Part shown: positions 16,372 through 24,777 of the stretch, one piece after another
Layout of the letters: each line of letters opens with the position of its first letter
How positions within the stretch are numbered: the first letter of the stretch is position 1
From: Casimicrobiaceae bacterium
Lineage (GTDB): Bacteria > Pseudomonadota > Gammaproteobacteria > Burkholderiales > Casimicrobiaceae
Assembly: GCA_026646885.1 (NCBI GenBank)
Contig: JAPKHK010000001.1
Span: 186,001-250,000, forward strand
Length of the DNA: 64,000 bases
Direction of reading: 5' to 3'
Program-made: the position numbers and the translations under genes
Notes under the pieces: generated by a model
The model's input: the letters and a program-made list of their open reading frames with translations, nothing else
Databases searched by the model: none
What the model was told of the DNA's origin: nothing

Positions 16372-18029
16372 TGGACGTCATCATCATCGGATCGGGCGCT
16401 GGCGGGGCGGCCTGTGGCTGGGGTCTGTCGCGCAGAGGCGTGCGGGTGAAGATCTTGGAAGCTGGGCCTCGCTTCGATCCGGCGACGGACTATACCCTAC
16501 AAGGATCTGACTGGGAGACGCAGGATTTTCCGGCCCGCTCGGGATCGGTCTGGCCCATCGAAATTCTCAGTGAACAGACTCTCGACCCCGCCTTCGCCCA
16601 CTTGCGCAGTTGGAATCATCTGCGCGGCGCCTTGACGCAAAATGTGGTGCGCGACCAAGGCGCGGTGCTGCATGTCCGCGGCGTCGGCGGCAGCACGCTG
16701 CATTTCACCGGGGAAGCCCATCGCTTGCATCCGCAGGCCATGCAGATGCGCACGCGCTTTGGCGTCGCGGCCGATTGGCCGCTGAGCTACGCCGAGCTCG
16801 AACCTTATTATGTCGAGGCCGAGCGCCTGATCGGTGCCGCCGGCGGGGCAGGGGACTCGGTGCGTTGGCGCAGCCAAGCCTATCCTTTACCCGCGCACCC
16901 GGCGAGCTACGCCAGTCAACGCCTCATCGACGCTACCCGCGGCGCTGTTTCTTGGCAACCTAATTCCTTGGGCGTGCTTTCGGCGCCTTATGACGGTCGC
17001 CCCGCTTGCAACTATTGCAACAACTGCAATCGAGGTTGCCCGCGGGGAGACAAGGCCAGCGCCGAAGTGACTTTTCTGCGCCGGGCTGAGCAAAGTGGTT
17101 TCTGCGAAATCGAAAGCGGCGCCCAAGTTTTGCGCATCGAGGCTGGCAGGAACGATCGCGTGGAAGCGGTGGTGTACGTCGATGCAAAGGGCCGCGAGCA
17201 GGCGCTTGGTGCGCGCGCGGTGGTGGTCGCCGGCGGCGCGGTGCAAACGCCCCGGCTGCTCCTCGCATCGACGGGCAAGCACGCAACCCAGGGGCTGGCC
17301 AACGAAAGCGGGCAAGTCGGTCGCAACTTCATGGAAACGGTCTTGCATGCCGCCGCGGCGCTGCTGCCCGAAAACCTTGGCACTTGGCGCGGCCTGCCTT
17401 CGGACGTGATCTCTTGGGATTGGAATGCGCCGGACGCCCTGCCGGGTATCGTCGGCGGCTGCCGCCTCATGCCCTTTACCGCGTCCATGGGCCTCAACGG
17501 CCCGCTTGCCTACGCCACCCGCGTGGTCGGCGGATGGGGCCCTCAGCACGGTGCCAAGGTGAAAGCGGCGTTTGGCCGGGTGCTGGCGCTGGGTGGGCTG
17601 GCCGAATGTTTGCCGCACGAGCAGGCCTATGTCGATTTGCATCCCTGGAAGCGCGATGCACACGGCATGCCGCTGCCGCGCGTGCATGTCGCGCTCGACG
17701 CCCAAGCCAATGCGCGGCAGGACTTTATGGCGAAGCGCATCGAAGAGATTTTTTCTTTGCTGGGCAGTGAACCGGTGTTCGAACGGGTGGGCAGTTACGA
17801 CCAAGTCAATGCCAGTCACATCTTCGGCACTTGCCGCATGGGCCGCGATGCGGCGACTTCGGTCGTGAATGAATTTTGTCGCAGCCATCGCTGGCGCAAC
17901 CTGTGGGTGACGGATGCCAGCGTGTTTCCCAGCTCCGGTGGCGGCGAAGCGCCATCGCTCACCATCGAGGCGCTCGCCCTGCGCGCCGCTGAGCAGCTGG
18001 CCGCGGTGCTCACCCGGCGAGAACTCTAG
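16371..18029 (+). CDS. GMC-family flavoprotein dehydrogenase with a four-cysteine cluster
   Basis: 552 residues from the ATG at 16371. GMC enzymes oxidise alcohols or sugars with FAD. The dinucleotide motif VIIIGSGAGGAACGWGL is at the N-terminus with no signal peptide of its own. HVRGVGGSTLHFTGEA is the second FAD motif. C213, C216, C219 and C223 (CNYCNNCNRGC) resemble the iron-sulfur cysteines of FAD glucose dehydrogenase alpha subunits. SHIFGTCRMG near residue 483 and FPSSGGGEAPSLTIEAL carry the usual active-site region. The preceding gene supplies the Tat escort. The usual multiheme cytochrome c subunit is absent; its place is taken by three membrane-tail miniproteins. Substrate unknown. 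Confidence 0.9.
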   Translation: MDVIIIGSGAGGAACGWGLSRRGVRVKILEAGPRFDPATDYTLQGSDWETQDFPARSGSVWPIEILSEQTLDPAFAHLRSWNHLRGALTQNVVRDQGAVLHVRGVGGSTLHFTGEAHRLHPQAMQMRTRFGVAADWPLSYAELEPYYVEAERLIGAAGGAGDSVRWRSQAYPLPAHPASYASQRLIDATRGAVSWQPNSLGVLSAPYDGRPACNYCNNCNRGCPRGDKASAEVTFLRRAEQSGFCEIESGAQVLRIEAGRNDRVEAVVYVDAKGREQALGARAVVVAGGAVQTPRLLLASTGKHATQGLANESGQVGRNFMETVLHAAAALLPENLGTWRGLPSDVISWDWNAPDALPGIVGGCRLMPFTASMGLNGPLAYATRVVGGWGPQHGAKVKAAFGRVLALGGLAECLPHEQAYVDLHPWKRDAHGMPLPRVHVALDAQANARQDFMAKRIEEIFSLLGSEPVFERVGSYDQVNASHIFGTCRMGRDAATSVVNEFCRSHRWRNLWVTDASVFPSSGGGEAPSLTIEALALRAAEQLAAVLTRREL

Positions 18030-18760
18030 CGCCCGCGCATCAGCTCCGGCTCGCCGCGCAAACCCATGGCACGAGCTACCACACGGCCCAGGGCATAGGT
18101 CGCGAAGGCCAGCAACACCGCCAGAACGAGCCCGGCCAGCACGCCTGCGGCGTCAGCCCCGCGCAGTTTGACTTCCTCGGAAAACAAAGGGCCGGCGATG
18201 CGGAAAAGGTCGTCCCCGCGCCAGGCCGTGGTGTCGATGGCGAACAAGCCCTCGGCCAGACGGGAGGCGAGAATCGCGCCCAGTTCGTAATAATCGCCGG
18301 TGATCGAGAGAAACGGTGCCCAGGCCAGGGGTAGCGCGGCGCCCAGCGCGAGTAGCGAGCGATTCGAGGGGTGGCGCAAAGCACGAAGGTGCAGGAGCAG
18401 GGGTACACCCAGAAAAATCGTCAGCAGATACGGAAAGATCACGGTCACCGCGTAGGTGAAATCGCTGCCGTGGGTATCGAAGCCGGAGAGCTGCCCGGCG
18501 TAATCCGAACCTACCCGCACGTAGGGAAAGAGGCGCTGCAAGAGGCTGCCGCCGTAACCCTCGGCGATGTCGAGGCGCGTCACAGTGCCACCGGAAAGCT
18601 GGCACCCCCAGGCGTGCATCAGTTCGTGTGTGGGCACATAGATCCACCAAGTAGCGGCGCATGCGAGCCCCACCCAGAAAATGGCGAGTATGCCCTTGCG
18701 TCCGATCCCGCGGTCGTAGGCATTCAAAAAGTCGGTAAACGGATGCGAAAAGAAACGCAC
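18026..18760 (-). CDS. Integral membrane protein with HExxH motif, putative M50-like metalloprotease
   Basis: I chose the GTG at 18760, which has AGGAGG 4-5 bp in front, giving 244 residues; an upstream ATG adds a 34-residue non-conserved lead. After the first membrane helix the sequence reads PTHELMHAWGC, an HExxH zinc motif (H45, E46, H49) at the membrane edge, then four or more hydrophobic segments. This topology recalls site-2-protease-type or related intramembrane metalloproteases, but no second LDG-type motif is obvious; GDYYELG could offer an acidic ligand. Its stop codon shares the palindrome CTAG with the stop of the GMC gene. Function is unproven. Confidence 0.65.
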   Translation of the reverse strand: MRFFSHPFTDFLNAYDRGIGRKGILAIFWVGLACAATWWIYVPTHELMHAWGCQLSGGTVTRLDIAEGYGGSLLQRLFPYVRVGSDYAGQLSGFDTHGSDFTYAVTVIFPYLLTIFLGVPLLLHLRALRHPSNRSLLALGAALPLAWAPFLSITGDYYELGAILASRLAEGLFAIDTTAWRGDDLFRIAGPLFSEEVKLRGADAAGVLAGLVLAVLLAFATYALGRVVARAMGLRGEPELMRGR

Positions 18761-18914
18761 TGACCCTCCTGCGGCAGTGACGTCGTTGCGATTGCGGACG
18801 CGATGAATGGATCGGCAACTCGCGCTGAGCAAGGGTTTGGGCGCGACCTTTTCCACACTCATGCTCTCGCGACGGCGCTTCCCCCAGCGCCGCGCGCAAA
18901 TTCCGCCGATTTAA

Positions 18915-19442
<528 letters not shown>

Positions 19443-19443
19443 A

Positions 19444-19932
19444 GTGCGCCTGCGTATAGACCTCGCACGACAACTGCTGGAGCTCATCGATCCGAACGGG
19501 GTGGTCGTCAGGTCCTACGTGGTGTCGACAGCGGCTCGCGGAGCGGGCGAAGACCACGGCAGTTATCGCACGCCGCGCGGCCGGCATGTGGTGCGCGCCA
19601 AGATCGGGGGTGGGTTGCCCGTCAACGCGGTGTTGGTGAGCCGTCGACCCACCGGCGAGATCTATCGGCCGGAGCTTGCGGGCCAGGAACCTGAGCGCGA
19701 CTGGATCCTCTCACGCATCCTCTGGCTGTCCGGGAGTGAACGCGGGCGCAATCGGCTGGGCGCGGTCGATACCATGCGCCGCTATATTTACATTCACGGG
19801 GCGCCGGATGAGGCACCGATGGGCGAGCCGCACTCGCACGGCTGCATTCGCATGCGCAATGCCGACGTCATCGATTTGTTCGAACGCGTGGCGGTGGGCA
19901 CGCCGGTCGATATCGAAGAGGAAGAAAGCTAA
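19444..19932 (+). CDS. L,D-transpeptidase (YkuD) domain protein without signal peptide
   Basis: About 162 residues if the GTG at 19444, one base after the tadA stop, is the start; a TTG inside tadA is the alternative. The catalytic motif is intact: HGAPDEAPMGEPHSHGCIRM, with the His, Ser-His-Gly-Cys and Arg of YkuD enzymes that cross-link peptidoglycan or attach proteins to it. No export signal is visible at either start, since the sequence goes straight into the beta-strand VRLRIDLARQLLELID. Either export is unusual or the enzyme acts on a cytoplasmic precursor. It abuts the GNAT gene. Confidence 0.86.
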   Translation: MRLRIDLARQLLELIDPNGVVVRSYVVSTAARGAGEDHGSYRTPRGRHVVRAKIGGGLPVNAVLVSRRPTGEIYRPELAGQEPERDWILSRILWLSGSERGRNRLGAVDTMRRYIYIHGAPDEAPMGEPHSHGCIRMRNADVIDLFERVAVGTPVDIEEEES

Positions 19933-20373
19933 ATGAACTCCGCACGCGCGTTTGCTGTGCGTGAAGCCGATTGGGATCGCGACTGCGAAGCTTTGCGTCG
20001 GATTCGCTACCAGGTCTTCGTGGTTGAGCAGGACGTCGACGAGGCTCTGGAGTGGGATGGAATCGACGCCACGTGCCGGCACGTCCTGGCCGAGGATGGG
20101 ACCGGATGCCCAATCGCCTGTGGGCGGCTCCTGCCCGACGGGCACATCGGGCGGATGGCGGTGCTGCCGCAGTGGCGTGGACAGGGCGTTGGGCGCGCGG
20201 TACTGCGGCGGCTGATGGCCATCGGCCGCGCGGCGGGTTTTCCCGAGTTTGTGCTTAATGCCCAAACCCACGCGCTCGGTTTTTATGTCCGTGAAGGCTT
20301 CGAACCCTATGGCGAGGAGTTCCTGGAAGCCGGGATACCGCACCGTTCGATGCGCCTGAGACTCCTTGGCTAA
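19933..20373 (+). CDS. GNAT-family N-acetyltransferase (ElaA-like)
   Basis: 146 residues, start codon directly after the previous stop. RIRYQVFVVEQDVDEALEWDGID and the acetyl-CoA motif GRMAVLPQWRGQGVGRAVLRRLM are typical of the YjcF/ElaA branch of small GNAT enzymes, as is the LNAQTHALGFYVREGF segment near the end. The substrate is unknown. The stop overlaps the start of the diguanylate cyclase gene (TAATG), so the two are translationally coupled. Confidence 0.88.
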   Translation: MNSARAFAVREADWDRDCEALRRIRYQVFVVEQDVDEALEWDGIDATCRHVLAEDGTGCPIACGRLLPDGHIGRMAVLPQWRGQGVGRAVLRRLMAIGRAAGFPEFVLNAQTHALGFYVREGFEPYGEEFLEAGIPHRSMRLRLLG

Positions 20374-21653
20374 TGAAGTTCGACCACCCTTTCCCGTACG
20401 ACGCTGATCGCTTGCTCGAAGCGCTCGCCGAATCGATCGTGTGCATCGACCTCGCGCGTCGCATCGTGTTCTGGGGCAAGGGGGCGGAGAAGATCTATGG
20501 CTATACCGCCGATGAAGTGATCGGCAAAGATTACAGCTTGTTGTTTCCCGGAGGTGCGGCTGAGGAGGGCGAAACCGTGCGCGCTCAGGCTTCCGCCATC
20601 ATCGCCGAGGGACGTCGCGTTTTCGAGGGTTGGCGCCTCGCCAAGTCAGGCCAGCGTGTCTATGTCCGGGTGACGGCTTCGCCCTTGTTCGACACCGCCG
20701 GTGCACACGCCGGTTTCGTGGGTTACACCAGTGACATTACCGCGCTCAAGGAGGCTGAAATGGCCCTTGCGGCGAGCCGAGCCCGTTTGGAGGCCCTGCT
20801 CGACGCGCAGTCGCGGGCCGACATCGGCCTTTTTGTCATCGAAGAAGGACGCGTGATCTTTGCCAACGAAGCGCTCTGCCGGCTTTTTGGCTACACGCTG
20901 GAAGAAGTGCGCGCTTTGTCTTCCTATCTCGAGCTTGCTCATCCGGTGGATCGCCAGCGCATCGCCGACAATCACCAGCGGCGGCTGATGGGAGAGATCT
21001 TTCCCAATCGCTACGACATTGCCATCATCACCAAGGCGGGCGAGCGGCGGGAAGTGGAAATCACTGCCTCGCCCATTTCCACCGAAGGGCGGCCGGGCGT
21101 GCTGGTGGTGACCATAGACAATACCGAGCGAAAACAGGCGCTAGCCAGAGTCCAATACCTCGCACTCCACGACCAACTCACCGGACTCGCCAATCGCGTG
21201 CTCTTCTTCGATCGGCTCAACGCGGCTATCGACGCCACGCAGCGCCGGGGAGGCGCCTTCGCGCTGCTCTATCTCGACCTTGATGACTTCAAGCCGATCA
21301 ACGACACCTTCGGCCACGAAGCCGGCGACCATGCGCTATGCACGGTCGCCGGGCGGCTCAAGGAATGCGTGCGCGTCACCGACACCGTTGCCCGCCTCGG
21401 GGGAGATGAATTCGTGCTGATGATTCACGACACCGCCGAGGAATTCGCCGCCGCCACGGTGGCGCACAAGGTGACCGCCGCGATCACCAAATCCTTTGCC
21501 ATCAACGGGGAGCAGCGGGCGCTGGGCTGCAGCATCGGCATGGTGCTTTTCCCGCGACATGGAAGTGACGCCGACACGCTCATGCGTCGCGCCGACGAAG
21601 CCATGTACGGCGCAAAGCGGCTGGGCAAGAACCGGTACTTGATGCCGAAATAG
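20373..21653 (+). CDS. Diguanylate cyclase with two PAS domains
   Basis: 426 residues. PAS 1 spans about 10-125, PAS 2 about 135-255, and the GGDEF domain about 265-426, with an intact GGDEF at 343-347 and an inhibitory I-site RVTD exactly five residues before it. The enzyme makes cyclic di-GMP from two GTP and should be feedback-inhibited. No transmembrane segment is present, so the PAS domains sense a cytoplasmic signal; no heme or flavin ligand is obvious by eye. There is no EAL domain. It is the last gene of the tadA operon and converges with the HtrA protease. Confidence 0.93.
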   Translation: MKFDHPFPYDADRLLEALAESIVCIDLARRIVFWGKGAEKIYGYTADEVIGKDYSLLFPGGAAEEGETVRAQASAIIAEGRRVFEGWRLAKSGQRVYVRVTASPLFDTAGAHAGFVGYTSDITALKEAEMALAASRARLEALLDAQSRADIGLFVIEEGRVIFANEALCRLFGYTLEEVRALSSYLELAHPVDRQRIADNHQRRLMGEIFPNRYDIAIITKAGERREVEITASPISTEGRPGVLVVTIDNTERKQALARVQYLALHDQLTGLANRVLFFDRLNAAIDATQRRGGAFALLYLDLDDFKPINDTFGHEAGDHALCTVAGRLKECVRVTDTVARLGGDEFVLMIHDTAEEFAAATVAHKVTAAITKSFAINGEQRALGCSIGMVLFPRHGSDADTLMRRADEAMYGAKRLGKNRYLMPK

Positions 21654-21689
21654 CCGGCTCTGCCGCCAGGGCCGCCGGCACCGGTTCTT

Positions 21690-22805
21690 TCAATCCCCCG
21701 CCGTCAGCCCCACTGTCACTTCGACCGTCTTGCCTTGGCGCATCAACCTGAGGCGGACGCGCTCGCCGATCTTGTATTCGTCCAACCGGGCCGCCAGGCG
21801 TCCGACGCTATCCACGGGCTTGTCGTTGACTGCGGCGATGATGTCCCCGGGCACCAGGCCTTCGCGGCTGCGGGAAACGCCGCGAAGGCCGGCCGCTGCG
21901 GCGGGTGAACCCGGGCGCACGCGTAGGATTGCCACGCCTTTGACGCCGAGAGCCTGAGTGAGCTGTTGGTTGATGCGCTCGTCGATATCGATACCCAGCG
22001 CGGGCCGGGTATAGCGTCCATGGCGAATGAGCTGCGGCACTACCCGGTTGACGGTGTCGGCAGGCACGGCGAAGCCAATGCCTGCATTGGCGCCACTGGG
22101 GCTGTAGATGGCGGTGTTGATGCCGATCAGCCGTCCCGCCGAATCGAGCAGCGGGCCGCCGGAGTTGCCGGGGTTGATGGCGGCATCGGTTTGAATCAGG
22201 TGTTCGATCGTGGAACCGTTCTGGCCGTCCAGCGAGCGATCCAGCGCCGAAATGATTCCTTTGGTGAGTGTCCAGTCCAGACCGAAGGGGTTGCCGATAG
22301 CGTAGACCGATTGCCCCACTCTGAGGTCATGGCTGCTGCCCAGCGGCACGGGCGCCGCCAAGCGCTTCCCGGCATCGATCTTCAGCACCGCAATGTCATG
22401 GGCCGGGCTGACACCGACCAGGCTTGCCTGGTGCTCGCTGTCGTCGGCAAGCTTCACCAAGGCTTCGCTCGCGCCCTGGATGACGTGAAAGTTGGTGACC
22501 ACGTGCCCGGCTTCATCCCAGACAAAGCCTGAACCATTGCCTCGGGGGACCGAAAAGACGTTCCGGGTCCAGAAGTCGCGCACCTCCTGGCGTGTGCTGA
22601 TAAAGACCACCGAATCGCGGGCGCGTTCGAACAAGCCAATGAGAGCGCGCTCTTCGCTGCCGAGTTCACCGCGCGGGCTCACTGGCCGCGGCGCGACGGG
22701 CGCGGCGGACTCCTTGGCGGTGCATAGCGCGGTGATGCTCACTGCCGCCAGCATGGCGGTCAGGACGGCCACCGAGGTTTGGGTTCTGAAATCGATACGA
22801 GCCAT
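21690..22805 (-). CDS. HtrA/DegS-type trypsin-like serine protease with one PDZ domain
   Basis: 371 residues from the ATG at 22805; the upstream frame lacks conservation. A hydrophobic N-terminal anchor or signal (residues 10-28) places it in the periplasm. The catalytic triad is H107 (TNFHVIQG), D137 (AHDIAVLKID) and S215 (NPGNSGGPLL). A single PDZ domain occupies about 280-365. One PDZ and a possible anchor favour DegS/HhoB-like over two-PDZ DegP. It likely handles misfolded envelope proteins; rseP, its classical partner in the sigma-E cascade, is also in this window but far away. Confidence 0.9.
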   Translation of the reverse strand: MARIDFRTQTSVAVLTAMLAAVSITALCTAKESAAPVAPRPVSPRGELGSEERALIGLFERARDSVVFISTRQEVRDFWTRNVFSVPRGNGSGFVWDEAGHVVTNFHVIQGASEALVKLADDSEHQASLVGVSPAHDIAVLKIDAGKRLAAPVPLGSSHDLRVGQSVYAIGNPFGLDWTLTKGIISALDRSLDGQNGSTIEHLIQTDAAINPGNSGGPLLDSAGRLIGINTAIYSPSGANAGIGFAVPADTVNRVVPQLIRHGRYTRPALGIDIDERINQQLTQALGVKGVAILRVRPGSPAAAAGLRGVSRSREGLVPGDIIAAVNDKPVDSVGRLAARLDEYKIGERVRLRLMRQGKTVEVTVGLTAGD

Positions 22806-22830
22806 CGTCTGATGCGCAATGTGGAAAGGG

Positions 22831-23403
22831 TCACCGCTCTTCGTATTGTTTTCTGAGGCGCGCCAGGCCTTGGCGGAAGGCCTCGGCATCACCATAATCG
22901 AAGAAGCGGGGATAGCGCTCGTGGGCGGTGCGCAAACGCCGCGCATGCTTGATTGGACACCAGTATTGCTCGGTGCGCGCTGCCACCTCACGGGCATAGG
23001 CGGCCACGCCATTGGCGTAGGAGCAATAGAAACAATTGAGTCTTTCGATCAGGTTGAGATACGGCAGGTCCTCCCGATCGAATACCAGGTAGTCGCGCCG
23101 ACGTACGCGCGGGATGCGGTACACCGGGAAGCACGTGGTTTGGTAGATGGTGACGAAGAGATCCATCAAGAGAAACGGAATCCAACCGGCATAAATGATC
23201 GGCGAAGTCAGCGCGACCAGGAGCCGGGTGCGCAGCAAAAAACGCAGCAGGCCGATCTTGTAGCGCCGCTGCTGGCGCAGAAATTCATCGGCGAGCCGGG
23301 CGCGGCGTTCCTGAAAGTCGCGCAGCGCTTTGCCATACTCCTCTTCGACTTCGTCCTGCAACGCGCGGATGCGCAGCAGCAATTCTTCGAGATGCTCTTT
23401 CAT
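22831..23403 (-). CDS. Conserved membrane protein of unknown function with paired cysteines
   Basis: 190 residues from the ATG at 23403. The first 60 residues form a charged, coiled-coil-like helix (EELLLRIRALQDEVEEEYGKA), then a hydrophobic double segment about residues 65-105 (VALTSPIIYAGWIPFLLMDLF) and a cytoplasmic-looking tail with CFYCSYANG and YWCPIKHARRL. The Cys pairs could bind a metal or form disulfides. I do not recognise the family. It sits between the HtrA protease and the CbpAM co-chaperone pair, all on the minus strand, so a stress-related role is a fair guess only. Confidence 0.75.
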   Translation of the reverse strand: MKEHLEELLLRIRALQDEVEEEYGKALRDFQERRARLADEFLRQQRRYKIGLLRFLLRTRLLVALTSPIIYAGWIPFLLMDLFVTIYQTTCFPVYRIPRVRRRDYLVFDREDLPYLNLIERLNCFYCSYANGVAAYAREVAARTEQYWCPIKHARRLRTAHERYPRFFDYGDAEAFRQGLARLRKQYEER

Positions 23404-23440
23404 GGTAATTCCTAGGTTGAGGCGAGGCGCGCGGAGTGCT

Positions 23441-23731
23441 TCAGCGGAGCATACGCCGCAGCCGGGCAACTTCGTCTTGCAAATCGATGACCAGGGCCGC
23501 CAGTTCCGGGGCGGCATCGAAATCGCGCTCCAGAGCGAGGAGGTGACGAATGCGAAGCACATCGCGCGTGCTGAACCGCCATTGCTCTCGGGTGGCGCCC
23601 GCGGTGGTGATCGCACCAGCCTCGACGTGCGCCGATACCCATTCCAAGCTCACGCCACAAAAGCGCGCTAAGGTCTCGCAGTCGAGGGCGGCGTCCTCGA
23701 TCAGTTCGCCGCAAATCGGCTCCAGGCTCAT
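23441..23731 (-). CDS. cbpM: Chaperone modulator CbpM
   Basis: 96 residues starting at the ATG at 23731, which has GGAGG 6 bp in front. The MerR-like fold (ELIEDAALDCETLARFCGVSLEWVSAHVEAG) and C-terminal leucine-rich helix match CbpM, which binds and inhibits the J-domain protein CbpA. It overlaps the end of cbpA by 4 bp, the usual coupled arrangement, so dosage of the pair is tied together. Confidence 0.9.
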   Translation of the reverse strand: MSLEPICGELIEDAALDCETLARFCGVSLEWVSAHVEAGAITTAGATREQWRFSTRDVLRIRHLLALERDFDAAPELAALVIDLQDEVARLRRMLR

Positions 23732-24684
23732 CGTGTCCTCCACTCGGCTCGCGCATCGAAGGGGAGTTCGCTCGCCATGCGCTCATAGAAGGCGCGGGCG
23801 GCTTCGGTATTGGCTTCGGGAATGCGCACCTCGACTTCCAGAAACAAGTCGCCGGGCGTTTCCGCTGGCAATCCCATACCGCGGACCCGCAGCGTGCTGC
23901 CACTCTGCGCCCCTTGGGGCAGGCGAACCTTGACCTGTGCGCCGCCGGGAAGAGGCACATCGATGGTGGCACCCAGGGCTGCCTCCCAAGGTGTCACCGG
24001 AAGCTTGAGAAATAGATCCCGACCTTCGGCTCGGTAGCGCGCCTGAGGCGCGAAATGCACTTCGAGGTAGAGATCTCCGGGAGGTCGGCCGCCCAGCCCG
24101 GGCTCGCCTAGGCCAGCCAGGCGAACCAGCTGCCCCTCTCTCACGCCCTTGGGAATACGCACTTGCAGCGTGCGTGTGCCGAGGCGCACTCGCCCATCCG
24201 CGCCCATTTGGGGCACGCGGAGGTTGATCTCGCGGGTCGCGCCGGACCAGGCGTCGGCCAAATCGATCTGGATGCGCGCATGATGATCCTGCCCCGCTGC
24301 CCGATATTCGCCCTGTGCGCGGTTCGTCTGTGCTCTGCGCCCCATATGGCCCAAAAGCTCGGCGAAGAAGTCGCTGAATTCGCCCCCATCGGCGCCACGA
24401 AAGTCGTGGCCGGAGAACTCGAAGCCTTCGTCCCAATTGGGCGGGGGGCGAAATTCCTGGCCCGGTTGGTAGCCTTGGCCGAGCTGATCGTAGGCGGCGC
24501 GCTTGTCCGGATCGGAAAGCACGGTATAGGCTTCATTGACTTCTTTCATACGCGCCTCGGCGTCCTTTTCTTTGGAGACGTCGGGGTGGTACTTGCGCGC
24601 CAGCTTGCGAAATGCTTTCTTGATTTCGTCTTGGCTCGCTTCACGGGCGACGCCGAGGGTTTGGTAATAATCTTGGAACTTCAT
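23728..24684 (-). CDS. cbpA: Curved DNA-binding J-domain protein CbpA
   Basis: 318 residues. The N-terminal J domain (DYYQTLGVAREAS, HPD at 33-35) stimulates DnaK; the G/F linker is at about 75-130; two beta-sandwich substrate-binding domains follow, with GATIDVPLPGG near residue 225. There is no zinc-finger region, which separates it from DnaJ. CbpA acts as an alternative DnaK co-chaperone and a nucleoid-associated protein. It is transcribed just before its modulator cbpM. Confidence 0.94.
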   Translation of the reverse strand: MKFQDYYQTLGVAREASQDEIKKAFRKLARKYHPDVSKEKDAEARMKEVNEAYTVLSDPDKRAAYDQLGQGYQPGQEFRPPPNWDEGFEFSGHDFRGADGGEFSDFFAELLGHMGRRAQTNRAQGEYRAAGQDHHARIQIDLADAWSGATREINLRVPQMGADGRVRLGTRTLQVRIPKGVREGQLVRLAGLGEPGLGGRPPGDLYLEVHFAPQARYRAEGRDLFLKLPVTPWEAALGATIDVPLPGGAQVKVRLPQGAQSGSTLRVRGMGLPAETPGDLFLEVEVRIPEANTEAARAFYERMASELPFDARAEWRTR

Positions 24685-24777
24685 CCTTGCGGCCTGCTGA
24701 CGAATCGTACTGAAATGCTAAGCAAAAATGAGCCGATTGGATAGGGTCGGCGCAGCGAAGACTCGAGGCCTTGGGGA

